Shown: piece by piece, positions 7,342 to 16,521 of the stretch | Position numbering within the stretch: the first letter of the stretch is position 1 | Layout of the letters: every line of letters starts with the position of its first letter | Assembly: GCF_035917675.1 (NCBI RefSeq) | Contig: NZ_CP109104.1 | Coordinates: 3,286,001-3,350,000, forward strand | DNA length: 64,000 bases | DNA from: Streptomyces sp. NBC_01775 | GTDB lineage: Bacteria; Actinomycetota; Actinomycetes; Streptomycetales; Streptomycetaceae | Direction of reading: 5' to 3' | The notes under the pieces: model-generated | The model's input: the letters and a program-made list of their open reading frames with translations, nothing else | What the model was told of the DNA's origin: nothing | Database searches by the model: none | Made by a program: the position numbers and the translations under genes

Positions 7342-9183
7342 GCCGGTGGCCGAGCCGAGCGTCACGCTCACCGACCGCTCCTCCCCGTCGTGCCGCACCG
7401 TCAGGCCGAGCTTGTCGCCCGGATGGTGGCTGCGGATGCGGACGATCAGCTCCTCGCCGCTGTGCACCGCCCTACCTCCCGCCCGGGTGATCACGTCACC
7501 CTCCTGGAGGCCCGCTTCGTCTGCCGGGCCCTTGGGGGTGACCGGCGCTCCGCTGCCGTCCGGATTGCCGATGCGGGCGCCCTCGCCGCCGTACTCCATG
7601 TCCAGGGTGATGCCGATCACGGGATGGGTGGCCCGGCCCTCGTTGATCAGCTCCTCCGCGACCCGCCTGGCCTGGTTGACCGGGATGGCGAAGCCGAGCC
7701 CGATGCTGCCGCCGCCTTCGCCCTCGGGCAGCCCCGAGCCGTTGCCCGCGCCCTTGATGGCGCTGTTGATGCCGATGACCCGGCCCCGGGTGTCGACGAG
7801 GGGGCCGCCGGAGTTGCCCGGGTTGATGGGGGCGTCGGTCTGGAGCGCGTCGACGTAGCTCATCTCGCTGCCCGCCTCCTCGCCGCCCGCCGTGATGGGC
7901 CGCTGCTTGGCGCTGATGATGCCGGTGGTGACCGTGCCGTCCAGGTCGAAGGGCGCACCGATCGCGACCACCGGGTCGCCTACGCGCACCGAGTCGGAGT
8001 TGCCCAGTGGCAGCGGCTTGAGGCCCGAGACGTCGGAGACCTTGACCACGGCCAGGTCGTAGCCGCCGTCCTTGCCGACGACCTCGCCCTTGGCCGTCTG
8101 GCCGCTGTTGAAGGTGACCTGGATGGAGTCGCTGCCGCGCGCCGATTCGACCACGTGGTTGTTGGTGAGGATGTGGCCCCGGCTGTCCAGCACGAAGCCG
8201 GTGCCCGTCGCCTCGGCGCCGCCGCCGCGCGCGTGCAGGGTGACGACGCCGGGCAGCGTCTGGCGCGCGATGCCCGCGATGCTGCCCTTGGGCCTGTCAC
8301 CGCCGTCCCCCGCACGCTCGGCCGGTGCCTGCGGCAGCTTCACATCGCCGACGCTGCCGCTCCGCTCGACGTAGGCCCCGATCAGCCCGCCCGCGCCGCC
8401 CGCGACCAGCGCCAGCACGACCCCGCCGACCACCGCACGGGACCTCCCCGCCCGCTTCCGCCCACCGGGGGCGGGAGCGGGGGCGGGAACGGTGATGCGG
8501 GCCGGGACGGGGACGGGAGCGCTGACGACGGCCGGGACGGGATCGAGGGAGGTGGCGGGGACCGGTACGGGGTCGAGGGGGGCGGTCGGAGTGGTGGGCG
8601 CCAGCGGGGTGGTGGGTGAGGCGGACCGGGAGGCCTGCTGCTCCGGCACGGCCGGGTGGGGTTGCGGGCCTGGGAGCGCGGAACCGCGCGCCCACGGGTC
8701 GGCGCCGGGGCCCGTCGCCACCCCGTACGGAGGTGTCGTGGTGACCGGCGGCAGATGCACGCCCTGCGGCGGCGTCGCCCCGGGCAGCTGCACCGGCGGC
8801 GCCGGCGCCCACGGTCCGGGCCCCCCGTAAGGAGGAGTCCGGTACGGGTCCTCGCCGTGCAGCGGCTGCGGCCGGGCGGCCGGCACCTGCTCCGTGGCGG
8901 GGTTCGGCCCGTCGGCAGGGTCGGTGGCGTCACCCGTCCGTGCGGCCCCCGCGTCGCCCGTCCCGGTGGCCTCCGCGTCACCCTGTCCAGCCGCGAGAGT
9001 CACGGCGCCAGGGCCGGCCGCGCCGGGAGAGGGCTGTGCGGAGGCCGGCTCTGCCTGGGTGGCGGGCTCAGCCGGCGACCCCGTCTCCGCGTCCGCCGGC
9101 TCCCGGGTCATCTGGCGGCCCAGCGCCCTGCGTGGGCGGCTCCACCACTTCGGCGCCGGCCTGGTGGCCTTCCCCTCGTCCAT
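7339..9183 (-). CDS. htrA: HtrA/DegP-type membrane-anchored serine protease with PDZ domain
   Basis: This 614-residue protein has about 265 residues of Pro/Ala-rich cytoplasmic sequence, then one membrane helix (AVVGGVVLALVAGGAGGLIGAYV). A trypsin-fold protease domain and a C-terminal PDZ domain (about 525-610) follow. The catalytic triad is readable as His343 (TNNHVV), Asp376 (YDLAVV) and Ser458 (GNSGGPL). It degrades or refolds misfolded proteins outside the membrane. It follows the sigma factor and anti-sigma factor genes and precedes tatB. In M. tuberculosis the equivalent HtrA is tied to the SigE envelope-stress response. The long low-complexity N-terminus is typical of actinobacterial HtrA. 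Confidence 0.95.
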   Translation of the reverse strand: MDEGKATRPAPKWWSRPRRALGRQMTREPADAETGSPAEPATQAEPASAQPSPGAAGPGAVTLAAGQGDAEATGTGDAGAARTGDATDPADGPNPATEQVPAARPQPLHGEDPYRTPPYGGPGPWAPAPPVQLPGATPPQGVHLPPVTTTPPYGVATGPGADPWARGSALPGPQPHPAVPEQQASRSASPTTPLAPTTPTAPLDPVPVPATSLDPVPAVVSAPVPVPARITVPAPAPAPGGRKRAGRSRAVVGGVVLALVAGGAGGLIGAYVERSGSVGDVKLPQAPAERAGDGGDRPKGSIAGIARQTLPGVVTLHARGGGAEATGTGFVLDSRGHILTNNHVVESARGSDSIQVTFNSGQTAKGEVVGKDGGYDLAVVKVSDVSGLKPLPLGNSDSVRVGDPVVAIGAPFDLDGTVTTGIISAKQRPITAGGEEAGSEMSYVDALQTDAPINPGNSGGPLVDTRGRVIGINSAIKGAGNGSGLPEGEGGGSIGLGFAIPVNQARRVAEELINEGRATHPVIGITLDMEYGGEGARIGNPDGSGAPVTPKGPADEAGLQEGDVITRAGGRAVHSGEELIVRIRSHHPGDKLGLTVRHDGEERSVSVTLGSATG

Positions 9184-9297
9184 GCTCTCCCCAACTGTTC
9201 ACCCGCGCCTGCTCACCCGCGCCGGGCGACAGGTTGCAGGGAAGGATTCAACCAGGTGTGGGGGGCCTCGCACACCGGCATCCAGTCCGCCGGTGCC

Positions 9298-10359
9298 CTA
9301 CCGGCCCGCCATGGGGGACGGAGTGGCCGGGGATCGCCCGGGGAAAGCACGCAGCGACGACGGGTCGTACGACGGCGAGGCGGGACGCGCTCCGGACATC
9401 AGGGGGCCGACGCCCCGTGAGCCGAGGGACGGGGTCGAGGTCAGCGAGGTGAAGGTCCCGCCGCCGCCGTCCTGGCCGTACGAGCCGGAGGCGCCGGTGG
9501 CGGGCGAGAGGCGCTGCGCCGACGGGCCCAGCGGGGCCGCGAGCGCCGCGATCAGCGAGGGCGCTGCCGCCGCCGTGCCGCCCCGGGCACTGGAGACCAC
9601 TCCTGAGCCACGGGCCGCACCCGCGGCAAAGGTGGCGGCCGTCTGGGCCTCCGCGGCGCTGGCGCTGAGCGCACCGCCACGGTGCTCGCCACCCGGCGTC
9701 CGCCGCCTGCTGTCGCGGGAGGTGGTGCCGGAGCCCGAGGGCGCGGTGCGCACCGGGCTGGCCGAGGCGCCGCCCCCATCGCCCTTGGCGACGGGAGCGC
9801 CGCCGGTGGTGCCGGACGCCAGGGAGCCGCCGAGGGCGAGCGCCGCCAGCGAGAAGGCCCCGGCCGCGGCGAAGGCGAAGCGGCGCCCGCGCGAGGCGGA
9901 GCGCTCGGCGCGGTCCACACGGACCTCATGTATCCGGAAGCCGCGCTGGGGGGTCAGGAGCCCGCGCCCGGCGCCACGGCCGACCGGCAGGTAGTCGAAC
10001 GCCCACGGGGAGCGCTGGGGCCCGCCGGGCAGGCCTGCCATCGGCAGGGCGCCGGATTCATCCGCCGGGGCCGCTCCCGGCCCGGAGCCATCCGTGTCGC
10101 GGTCGGTGTCGTCCGCTCTTCCCGCGCACGCGTCACCTCCGGCGGGCAGACCCTGGAGGCGGGCCAGCAGCCCGTCGGAGGGTGGGGGCGGCGCGGTGTC
10201 GGCGAAGACGTTCTTGAGCCGGCGCTGGGCGTCGGCCTCGGCCTTGCAGCTGTGGCAGGTCGCCAGGTGCGAGAGGACACGCTCGCGCGCGTCGTGGCCC
10301 AGCTCCCCGTCGACGAGCGCTGCCAGGCGGTCTCCGAGGTGGTGCTCGGCGGGCGTCAC
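9298..10359 (-). CDS. Zinc-binding anti-sigma factor (ZAS type), membrane anchored
   Basis: This 353-residue partner of the adjacent sigma factor has an N-terminal ZAS domain with the motif HxxxCxxC ([13 protein letters not shown], about residues 30-42) and an upstream His ([17 protein letters not shown]). A middle linker leads to one membrane helix at about 160-185 ([22 protein letters not shown]). About 165 Gly/Ser/Ala-rich residues then lie outside the cell. It should hold the ECF sigma factor inactive until an envelope or redox signal arrives. Its ATG overlaps the sigma-factor stop by 4 bases (ATGA), implying coupled translation. It is the RseA-like member of this locus. The long outer tail has no recognisable sensor domain. 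Confidence 0.9.
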   Translation of the reverse strand: MTPAEHHLGDRLAALVDGELGHDARERVLSHLATCHSCKAEADAQRRLKNVFADTAPPPPSDGLLARLQGLPAGGDACAGRADDTDRDTDGSGPGAAPADESGALPMAGLPGGPQRSPWAFDYLPVGRGAGRGLLTPQRGFRIHEVRVDRAERSASRGRRFAFAAAGAFSLAALALGGSLASGTTGGAPVAKGDGGGASASPVRTAPSGSGTTSRDSRRRTPGGEHRGGALSASAAEAQTAATFAAGAARGSGVVSSARGGTAAAAPSLIAALAAPLGPSAQRLSPATGASGSYGQDGGGGTFTSLTSTPSLGSRGVGPLMSGARPASPSYDPSSLRAFPGRSPATPSPMAGR

Positions 10360-11129
10360 TCAGCCCCCACCTCCCCGGTCCGGGCCGCAGGCACCACCGC
10401 GCTCAGCGCGCGCTGCTGCTCGGCCCTGGCTGCGGGCGAGCGGTGCTGGAGCGCCTTGCGCAGGTGTGAGCGGCCACGGTGGATACGGCTGCGGACCGTC
10501 CCCAGCTTGACGCCGAGGGTCGCGGCGATCTCCTCGTAGGACAGGCCCTCGATGTCGCAGAGCACGACGGCGGCGCGGAACTCGGGAGCGAGGGTGTCCA
10601 GAGCCTGCTGCACGTCGGCGTCGAAGTGCGTGTCGTTGAAGTGCTGCTGCGGGGTGGGCTCGCGGCTGGGCAGCCGCTCGGCCGCGTCGTCGGCGAGCGC
10701 GTCGAAGCGGATGCGCTGCTTGCGCCGGACCGTGTCCAGGAACAGGTTCGTCGTGATCCTGTGCAGCCAGCCCTCGAAGGTGCCGGGCGTGTAGGTGGAC
10801 AGCGAGCGGAAGACGCGGACGAAGACTTCCTGGGTGAGGTCCTCGGCGTCGTGCTGGTTACCCGTGAGGCGGTAGGCGAGGCGGTAGACCCTCGCGCTGT
10901 GCGTGCTGACGATCTCCTCCCACGAAGGAGGGGTCCACGCCTGCGCGTCCGCATCGGTGTCGAAAGTCGCCGTGGTCGCGGAGTCGGCGGTGCGGGCCTG
11001 GTCAGCAGTGTTGGTCACGGATTTCGGCTGTACCGTCGGCCGCCGGAATCTTGCGAAGACTCCGCGGTCTCGGGTCGCAGCCGCACCTCCCCTGTCGGCT
11101 CTGGTGGTGTCCAGTGGAGCCCCTACCAT
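10356..11129 (-). CDS. ECF RNA polymerase sigma factor (SigE-like of mycobacteria)
   Basis: This 257-residue ECF sigma factor has region 2 at about 85-155 ([31 protein letters not shown], then [15 protein letters not shown]) and region 4 at about 185-240 ([37 protein letters not shown]). It recruits core polymerase to stress promoters. An N-terminal extension of roughly 75 residues precedes region 2. I prefer the ATG at 11129, with GGGAG 8 bases upstream, over an in-frame GTG two codons earlier, where GGGAG would be too close. It is first in the leftward sigma/anti-sigma/htrA/tatB series and diverges from an O-methyltransferase gene, the same arrangement as mycobacterial sigE. In Streptomyces the name sigE belongs to another gene, so no symbol is given. 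Confidence 0.95.
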   Translation of the reverse strand: MVGAPLDTTRADRGGAAATRDRGVFARFRRPTVQPKSVTNTADQARTADSATTATFDTDADAQAWTPPSWEEIVSTHSARVYRLAYRLTGNQHDAEDLTQEVFVRVFRSLSTYTPGTFEGWLHRITTNLFLDTVRRKQRIRFDALADDAAERLPSREPTPQQHFNDTHFDADVQQALDTLAPEFRAAVVLCDIEGLSYEEIAATLGVKLGTVRSRIHRGRSHLRKALQHRSPAARAEQQRALSAVVPAARTGEVGAE

Positions 11130-11313
11130 AGCCACATCTCCCGTTAGCTCCGGATAAGCATCTTTGCCCAGCTTTCGCGGGCGCCGTACGCCCCTTCACG
11201 AGGCCCTTCCGGCAACCGCTTCCCCTCGGCGTCCGCTCATCCTCTCTTCGCGGTCTCTCCCCTCAACGCCCAGTCCCATCAGCAGGTTCCCGGGCCAACG
11301 GATACAGTCACGA

Positions 11314-12000
11314 TTGCGTGAAGGACGGGGACAGGAGAGGGTCATTACCGGCAACCGGCAGACGAGCTGGGCGTTCGCCGACGCTTACGGCGCCGAGCTG
11401 GTCGAGAACGCCGAGAGCGAAGCACTGCGCTGGGCCCGCGACCGGGCCCAGGACGCGGGGCTGCGCTCGGTGTCTCCCGGCACCGGCGCCGCGCTGCGGC
11501 TGCTGGCCGCGACGGCGGAGGCCAAGTCGGTGGCCGAGATCGGTACCGGCACCGGCGTCTCGGGCATCCACCTCCTGCACGGCATGCGCTCCGACGGGGT
11601 GCTGACGACCGTCGACATCGAGCCGGAGCGCCAGCAGTTCGCGCGTGAGGCGTTCCGCGCCGCCGGATTCGCGGGCAACAGGGCACGGTTCATCCCCGGC
11701 CGCGCCCTGGATGTGCTGCCGCGCCTGGCGGACGGCGGGTACGACCTCGTCTTCTGCGACGGCGACCGGATGGAGTGCATGGACTATCTCGGTGAATCGT
11801 TGCGCCTGCTGCGCACCGGCGGGCTGATCTGCTTCGCGGGCGTCTTCGCCGAGGGGCGCACCGTCGACTCGGCGGCGCAGCCCGCCGAAGTGCTCAAGCT
11901 GCGCGAGCTGTTGCGCACGGTGCGGGAGAGCACGGTGCTGGTGCCTTCGCTGCTGCCGGTCGGCGACGGGCTGCTGTGCGCGGTCAAACGCGGCGAGTGA
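11314..12000 (+). CDS. SAM-dependent O-methyltransferase (class I, CCoAOMT-like)
   Basis: This 228-residue methyltransferase of the caffeoyl-CoA/catechol O-methyltransferase type has motif I VAEIGTGTGVSGIHLL, an acidic end to beta-2 (LTTVDIEPE), and the metal/substrate-side VFCDGDRMEC. Its physiological substrate is unknown. It corresponds by position to the O-methyltransferase that diverges from sigE in M. tuberculosis (Rv1220c, from memory). The start is uncertain: streptomycete homologues begin near the LRGQERVITGNRQ segment. Here the only fitting start is TTG at 11314, with a TACAGT box 5 bases upstream and no clear ribosome site. Confidence 0.85.
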   Translation: MREGRGQERVITGNRQTSWAFADAYGAELVENAESEALRWARDRAQDAGLRSVSPGTGAALRLLAATAEAKSVAEIGTGTGVSGIHLLHGMRSDGVLTTVDIEPERQQFAREAFRAAGFAGNRARFIPGRALDVLPRLADGGYDLVFCDGDRMECMDYLGESLRLLRTGGLICFAGVFAEGRTVDSAAQPAEVLKLRELLRTVRESTVLVPSLLPVGDGLLCAVKRGE

Positions 12001-12121
12001 CCACACAATCCCGGTGAGCCCTCCGCCGGCCGGAGTGCCGAGTCCGGCGCGCCGACCGCCCGCCCGCGGCGCCGGCCGTCGGAGGGCCGCCCGCCTGGAG
12101 AGAAGCTGACTGGAGACGAAG

Positions 12122-12163
12122 CTGCCCCGGGGTGTACGCACGAATGCGTACACCCCGGGGCAG
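12122..12163. terminator. Bidirectional terminator, 19-bp perfect stem, CGAA loop
   Basis: 12122-12140 pairs perfectly with 12145-12163 around a CGAA tetraloop. It separates the convergent O-methyltransferase (+) and DUF3117 (-) genes. Confidence 0.9.
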
Positions 12164-12199
12164 CGCAAGTCGGCGGAGGCCGCTTGCCCGGCTCTCTCC

Positions 12200-12367
12200 T
12201 CAGCCGCAGACCTTCTTCAGCTCCTCGCCGAGTGCCGTCGCCTCGTCCGGTGTCAGCTCGACGACGAGTCGCCCACCGCCTTCGAGCGGAACGCGCATGA
12301 CGATGCCCCGCCCCTCCTTGGTCACCTCGAGCGGGCCATCGCCCGTCCGCGGCTTCATGGCCGCCAT
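12200..12367 (-). CDS. DUF3117 small conserved protein (55 aa)
   Basis: This is a 55-residue actinobacterial protein beginning MAAMKPRTGDGPLEVTKEG and containing VMRVPLEGGGRLVVELTPDEA, a near-invariant family sequence. The function is unknown, and the small charged alpha/beta protein has no membrane segment. The start at 12367 is taken because AGGGGA lies about 7 bases upstream and the family begins exactly here. An upstream in-frame start at 12445 would add 26 unconserved residues. The mycobacterial counterpart (Rv1211, from memory) also lies beside tag and the DivIVA-like gene. Confidence 0.93.
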   Translation of the reverse strand: MAAMKPRTGDGPLEVTKEGRGIVMRVPLEGGGRLVVELTPDEATALGEELKKVCG

Positions 12368-12675
12368 GCTCGTTCCCCTTCCTGAAACCAGCCGATCGCA
12401 GCCGGCGGCCCCATAAGCGGGCACAGTCTCACCGGCATCGAACACATTGCTTCCCGGTCATTATCCCGCATGGCAGGACCCAATGACCAACATCAGTCCG
12501 CATCTCTTCTCCTCCGCCCCTCCACAAAACGCCCCAATGCGGCGATCAGGCTGCGATACTGCCCCGGTTCTTCTGTCGAACAGGCCCTGAGCGGTTTGAC
12601 GCAGCTCACACCGCGAAGCGGAGCGAGGCGCCGCGCGCTCTGTGCGGGCCCGATGATCTAGGCCATGCTGAGCTC

Positions 12676-13464
12676 ATGTCCGACACCGTGCGCTACGAAG
12701 TGAACGAGGGCCTCGCGACGGTCACCCTCAACCGCCCCGACGCGATGAACGCCCTCGACGAAGAGACCAAGGTCGCCCTGCGCGACACCCTCCAGCGGGC
12801 CGCGGCCGATGAACTGGTCCGCGCCGTGCTGCTGACCGGCAGCGGGCGGGCCTTCTGCGTGGGCCAGGACCTCAAGGAGCACACGGGCGCGCTCCAGCGC
12901 GGCGGCGGCAGCGCGCTGAACACGGTCGAGGAGCACTACAACCCGATCACGCTGGCCCTCGCGGGCATGCCCAAGCCGGTGGTGGCGGGCGTGAACGGCG
13001 TCGCCGCGGGGGCCGGGGCGGGCTTCGCCTTCGCCTGCGACTACCGCGTGATGGCCGATACGGCGGCCTTCAACACCTCCTTCGCCGGTGTCGCGCTGAC
13101 GGCCGACTCCGGCGTCTCCTGGACGCTGCCGCGCCTGGTCGGCCCGGGCAAGGCCGCCGACCTGCTGCTCTTCCCGCGCAGCGTGAAGGCCCCCGAGGCG
13201 CTGGAGCTGGGTCTGGCCGGACGGGTGGTCCCGGCGGACGAGCTGGCGGCGGAGGCGGCCTCCGTCGCCCGGCAGCTGGCGGAGGGCCCCACGGCCGCCT
13301 ACGCGGCGCTCAAGGAGTCCCTCGCCTACGGGGCCTCGCACTCGCTGGCCGAGACCCTCGCCAAGGAGTCGGAACTCCAGCTGCGGGCCGGTGCCTCGCA
13401 GGACCACCGGATCGCGGTGGAGGCGTTCGTGAAGAAGGAGCGCCCGCGCTTCACCGGCCGCTGA
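12676..13464 (+). CDS. Enoyl-CoA hydratase/isomerase family (PaaG-like)
   Basis: This 262-residue crotonase-fold enzyme acts on acyl-CoA thioesters in the cytoplasm. Its oxyanion-hole segments are readable: GRAFCVGQDLKEH and GVNGVAAGAGAGFAFACDYRV. In the following active-site stretch (GVALTADSGVSWTLPRLVG) an Asp is present, as in PaaG-type ring-modified-acyl-CoA isomerases, rather than the pattern of classical fatty-acid hydratases. This suggests an isomerase or phenylacetate-like activity, but no other paa genes are nearby. It is a single gene between a divergent and a convergent neighbour, so the substrate cannot be set from context. Confidence 0.88.
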   Translation: MSDTVRYEVNEGLATVTLNRPDAMNALDEETKVALRDTLQRAAADELVRAVLLTGSGRAFCVGQDLKEHTGALQRGGGSALNTVEEHYNPITLALAGMPKPVVAGVNGVAAGAGAGFAFACDYRVMADTAAFNTSFAGVALTADSGVSWTLPRLVGPGKAADLLLFPRSVKAPEALELGLAGRVVPADELAAEAASVARQLAEGPTAAYAALKESLAYGASHSLAETLAKESELQLRAGASQDHRIAVEAFVKKERPRFTGR

Positions 13465-13543
13465 CCCTCGCGCGTCCGGCCCCGTAGGGCGCCTCCGGTC
13501 CGTCCCGTCAGCGCCCGTCAGCGCCCGTCCCCGCGTCCTCCGT

Positions 13544-14194
13544 TCACGCCTTCGCGTCGCGGCGCCAGCAGTCGGCCAGGTGGTCGTTTACCAGGCCGCA
13601 CGCCTGTATGAGGGCGTAGGCGGTGGTGGGGCCCACGAAGCGGAAGCCGCGCTTCTTGAGGTCCTTGGACAGCGCCGTGGACTCGGGGGTGGTGGCGGGC
13701 AGCTCGTGCATCGTGCGGGGCACGGAGCGCGCGGTGTGGTCGGGGGCGTAGGACCACACCAGGCGATCCAGCGTGCCCGGCTCCCACTCGGCCGCCACCC
13801 GGGCGTTGTTGAGCGTGGCACTGATCTTGAGGCGGTTGCGGACGATGCCGCTGTCGGCGAGCAGCCGCTGCTCGTCGGCCTCGGTGAACTTCGCGACGTC
13901 GGGGATGTGGAACCCGGCGAAGGCGGCGCGGAACGCCTCGCGCTTGCGCAGGATGGTCAGCCAGGACAGACCCGACTGGAAGCCCTCCAGGCACAGCCGC
14001 TCGAAGAGCGCGTCGTCGCCGTGCACCGCCTCGCCCCACTCGGTGTCGTGGTACGCGGCGTAGTCCTCGGCCGTGGTGCCCCAGGGGCAGCGCAGGCGGC
14101 CGTCGGGCCCCGGCAGGGCGCCGCCCTCGGGCACCTGCTTCTCCGGGCCCGGCGCCGGGCCCGGCTCTTCCGTCCCGGTCTTCTCGGGGCTCAT
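13544..14194 (-). CDS. tag: DNA-3-methyladenine glycosylase I
   Basis: This 216-residue Tag-family base-excision enzyme removes 3-methyladenine from alkylated DNA. Family signatures are RCPWGTTAEDYAAYHDTEWG near residue 35 (zinc Cys and substrate pocket), LFERLCLEGFQSGLSWLTILRKREAFRAAFAGF and a C-terminal zinc-site region (DHLADCWRR). The start at 14194 overlaps the stop of the DivIVA-like gene by 4 bases (ATGA), so translation is coupled. The first ~30 residues are a Pro/Glu-rich extension. Mycobacteria have the same adjacent pair (tagA with a DivIVA-like gene). Confidence 0.95.
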   Translation of the reverse strand: MSPEKTGTEEPGPAPGPEKQVPEGGALPGPDGRLRCPWGTTAEDYAAYHDTEWGEAVHGDDALFERLCLEGFQSGLSWLTILRKREAFRAAFAGFHIPDVAKFTEADEQRLLADSGIVRNRLKISATLNNARVAAEWEPGTLDRLVWSYAPDHTARSVPRTMHELPATTPESTALSKDLKKRGFRFVGPTTAYALIQACGLVNDHLADCWRRDAKA

Positions 14195-14592
14195 CGCGTA
14201 CCTTCCGGTGCCTGGCCGCCCTCCGGGCCCCGGTCCTGGGGCTCGTGGCGGGAGGGGTCCGAGTGGCGCATGGCGAGCGCCTGGGCGCCCGCGAGCGCCG
14301 ATTCCAGCTCGGCGATCCGCGCGTCCCGCTCGGCCAGCTCGGCGCCGAGGCGGTCGAGGACGTCGTCGACCTGCCCCATGCGGTAGCCGCGCACCCCGAC
14401 GGCCAGGCGCAGGCCGGCCACATCCGCGTGGCTGACGGGCCGGTCGGGCGGCAGCGGCTCCTCCAGCAGGTCGGGAGGCACCTCGGTGAGCCCTCCCACG
14501 GCCCCGCGCCCCGACTGGTCGCCGCTCCCGACGACGGCGAGCGTGACCGCCGCGACGACCACGACAAGCGAGATCAGCAGGAACACGAACAC
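14191..14592 (-). CDS. DivIVA-like small membrane protein
   Basis: This 133-residue protein has one N-terminal membrane helix (FVFLLISLVVVVAAVTLAVV). A Pro-rich linker leads to a DivIVA-type segment (LPPDRPVSHADVAGLRLAVGVRGYRMGQVDDVLDRLGAELAERDARIAELESAL), where the GYRMGQVDDVLDRL core and the following coiled coil are characteristic. It may help organise membrane curvature or a scaffold. A role in cell growth is inferred only from the family. The GTG start at 14592 is chosen because GGGGAG lies 6 bases upstream. An in-frame ATG at 14640 has no such site. Confidence 0.85.
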   Translation of the reverse strand: MFVFLLISLVVVVAAVTLAVVGSGDQSGRGAVGGLTEVPPDLLEEPLPPDRPVSHADVAGLRLAVGVRGYRMGQVDDVLDRLGAELAERDARIAELESALAGAQALAMRHSDPSRHEPQDRGPEGGQAPEGTR

Positions 14593-14734
14593 GGACCACT
14601 CCCCGAGTTGCTGGATGTGCGCGGACCCCGATCGTGCCATGGCCCACTGACAGTTATGGTCAGCGGCAGGAGCGTGCAGGGGCCACGCGGTACGGGCGGC
14701 GGCCGGGGCCCCGCCGAGAAGGAGAGGATGGCTG

Positions 14735-15649
14735 ATGCTGCGCCTGGGCACGCGTGAGTTCGGCGAGAACGAGCCGGTGGTCATGGCGATCGTGAACCGC
14801 ACGCCGGACTCGTTCTACGACCGCGGCGCCACCTTCCGGGACGAGCCCGCGCTCGACCGGGTCGAGCAGGCGGTCTCGGAAGGGGCCGCGATCATCGACA
14901 TCGGCGGGGTGAAGGCGGGGCCCGGCGACGAGGTGACCGCCGAGGAGGAGGTGCGGCGCACCGTCGGGTTCGTCGCCGAGGTGCGGCGGCGCTGGCCCGA
15001 TGTGGTGATCAGCGTCGACACCTGGCGCCACGAGGTGGGCGAGGCCGTGTGCGCGGCCGGAGCGGACCTGCTCAACGACGCGTGGGGCGGGGTGGACCCC
15101 CTGCTGGCCGAGGTGGCGGCCCGGCACGGTGCCGGGCTGGTGTGCACCCACGCGGGCGGCGCCGAGCCCCGCACCCGTCCGCACCGGGTCGCCTACGACA
15201 CCGGAAGCACCGCCGGGGCCGGGCGGGCCGCCGGGGCCGGGCGCTCCGGCAGCGGCGTCGTCGAGGACATCTTGCGGGTGACGCTGGAGCTGGCGGAGCG
15301 CGCGGTGGAGCTGGGCGTGCGCCGGGACGGCATCCTGATCGACCCGGGCCACGACTTCGGGAAGTCCACGCGCCACTCCCTGGAGGCCACGCGGGGGCTG
15401 GGCCGGATGACGGAGACGGGCTGGCCGGTGCTGGTCTCGCTGTCCAACAAGGACTTCGTGGGCGAGACCCTCGACAAGCCCGTCAAGGAGCGGCTGACCG
15501 GCACCCTGGCCACGACCGCGGTCTCGGCCTGGCTGGGCGCCCAGGTCTACCGCGTGCACGAGGTGGCCGAGACGAAGCAGGTGCTCGACATGGTGGCCTC
15601 GATCGCGGGCCACCGACCTCCCGCGGTGGCCCGCAGAGGGCTGGCGTAG
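14735..15649 (+). CDS. Dihydropteroate synthase-family protein, FolP2 type
   Basis: This 304-residue TIM-barrel protein has DHPS signatures: AIVNRTPDSFYDRGATF in place of the usual NVTPDSFSDGG loop, IIDIGG, VISVDTWRHEV, LLNDAWGG, and the C-terminal RVHEVAET. Mycobacterial FolP2 shares this NRTPDSF variant and, from published work as I recall, does not replace FolP1 as a dihydropteroate synthase. Enzymatic activity is therefore doubtful. A Gly/Ala/Ser-rich insert (about 152-168) sits between the HAGG loop and the next helix. It diverges from the DivIVA/tag pair and converges on a LOG-family gene, a neighbourhood also found in mycobacteria. Confidence 0.88.
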   Translation: MLRLGTREFGENEPVVMAIVNRTPDSFYDRGATFRDEPALDRVEQAVSEGAAIIDIGGVKAGPGDEVTAEEEVRRTVGFVAEVRRRWPDVVISVDTWRHEVGEAVCAAGADLLNDAWGGVDPLLAEVAARHGAGLVCTHAGGAEPRTRPHRVAYDTGSTAGAGRAAGAGRSGSGVVEDILRVTLELAERAVELGVRRDGILIDPGHDFGKSTRHSLEATRGLGRMTETGWPVLVSLSNKDFVGETLDKPVKERLTGTLATTAVSAWLGAQVYRVHEVAETKQVLDMVASIAGHRPPAVARRGLA

Positions 15650-15667
15650 CCCTCCGGGAGCGGGGCC

Positions 15668-16432
15668 CTAGACCCCGGTCTCCTTGGTCACCAGCTTGAT
15701 CGCCTCGTCGATGTCGTCGGTGACGTGGAACAGCTCCATGTCCCGCTCGGACGCCTTGCCTTCGGCGACGACGGAGCCGCGAACCCAGTCGATGAGCCCC
15801 TTCCAGTAGTCCGTGCCGTACAGCACGATCGGGAAGCGGGTGACCTTCTGGGTCTGGACGAGGGTCAGCGCCTCGAACAGCTCGTCCAGGGTGCCCAGCC
15901 CGCCGGGCAGGACCACGAAGCCGCTGGCGTACTTCACGAACATCGTCTTGCGCACGAAGAAGTAGCGGAAGTTCACACCGATGTCGACGTACTGGTTCAT
16001 GCCCTGCTCGAAGGGCAGCTCGATGCCGAGTCCGACCGAGGTGCCGCCCGCCTCCAGCGCGCCCTTGTTGGCCGCCTCCATCGCGCCGGGGCCGCCGCCG
16101 GTGATGACGGCGAAGCCCGCCTCGGCCAGCGCCTGGCCGATGCGGACGCCCTTCTCGTACTCGGGTGCGTCCACAGGGGTGCGGGCCGAGCCGAAGACGC
16201 TGACCGCCGGGCCGAGTTCGGCCAGCGCGCCGAAGCCCTCCACGAACTCCGACTGGATGCGCATGACGCGCCAGGGGTCCTGGTGGATGAAGTCGGACGG
16301 TCCCGCGGTGTCCAGCAGCCGCTGATCCGTGGTGCCGGGCTGCACCTGGTCACGACGGCGCAGCACCGGGCCCAGCCGCTGCTCCTGGGGCTCCCTGGAT
16401 TCCCTGGACCCCTTGCCGGACTTGTCGGTCAT
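15668..16432 (-). CDS. LOG-family protein (TIGR00730 Rossmann fold)
   Basis: This 254-residue protein of the Lonely-Guy family has the nucleotide site SVFGSARTPVD, GGGPGAMEAANKGA and the PGGxGTxxE signature (LPGGLGTLDELFE). Family members release adenine-type bases from nucleoside 5'-monophosphates, and in plants and some actinobacteria this makes cytokinin-like products. The start at 16432 has GGAAGGAG 8 bases upstream, so the GTG three codons earlier is less likely. Only 18 bases separate it from the convergent FolP2-like gene. dapE lies upstream in the same direction, about 90 bases away. Confidence 0.9.
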   Translation of the reverse strand: MTDKSGKGSRESREPQEQRLGPVLRRRDQVQPGTTDQRLLDTAGPSDFIHQDPWRVMRIQSEFVEGFGALAELGPAVSVFGSARTPVDAPEYEKGVRIGQALAEAGFAVITGGGPGAMEAANKGALEAGGTSVGLGIELPFEQGMNQYVDIGVNFRYFFVRKTMFVKYASGFVVLPGGLGTLDELFEALTLVQTQKVTRFPIVLYGTDYWKGLIDWVRGSVVAEGKASERDMELFHVTDDIDEAIKLVTKETGV

Positions 16433-16521
16433 GTACAGCACTCCTTCCGCCTGCGATCTTTCCGCTTCAGGGTACGCAGCCGCCTCGCGGGGAGGACGCG
16501 GAATTCACCCTGCGTAGACCG

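Noticed and set aside
12368..12445. Longer start for the DUF3117 protein
   Set aside because: Adds 26 residues not found in this near-invariant 55-residue family, and the ribosome site favours 12367.
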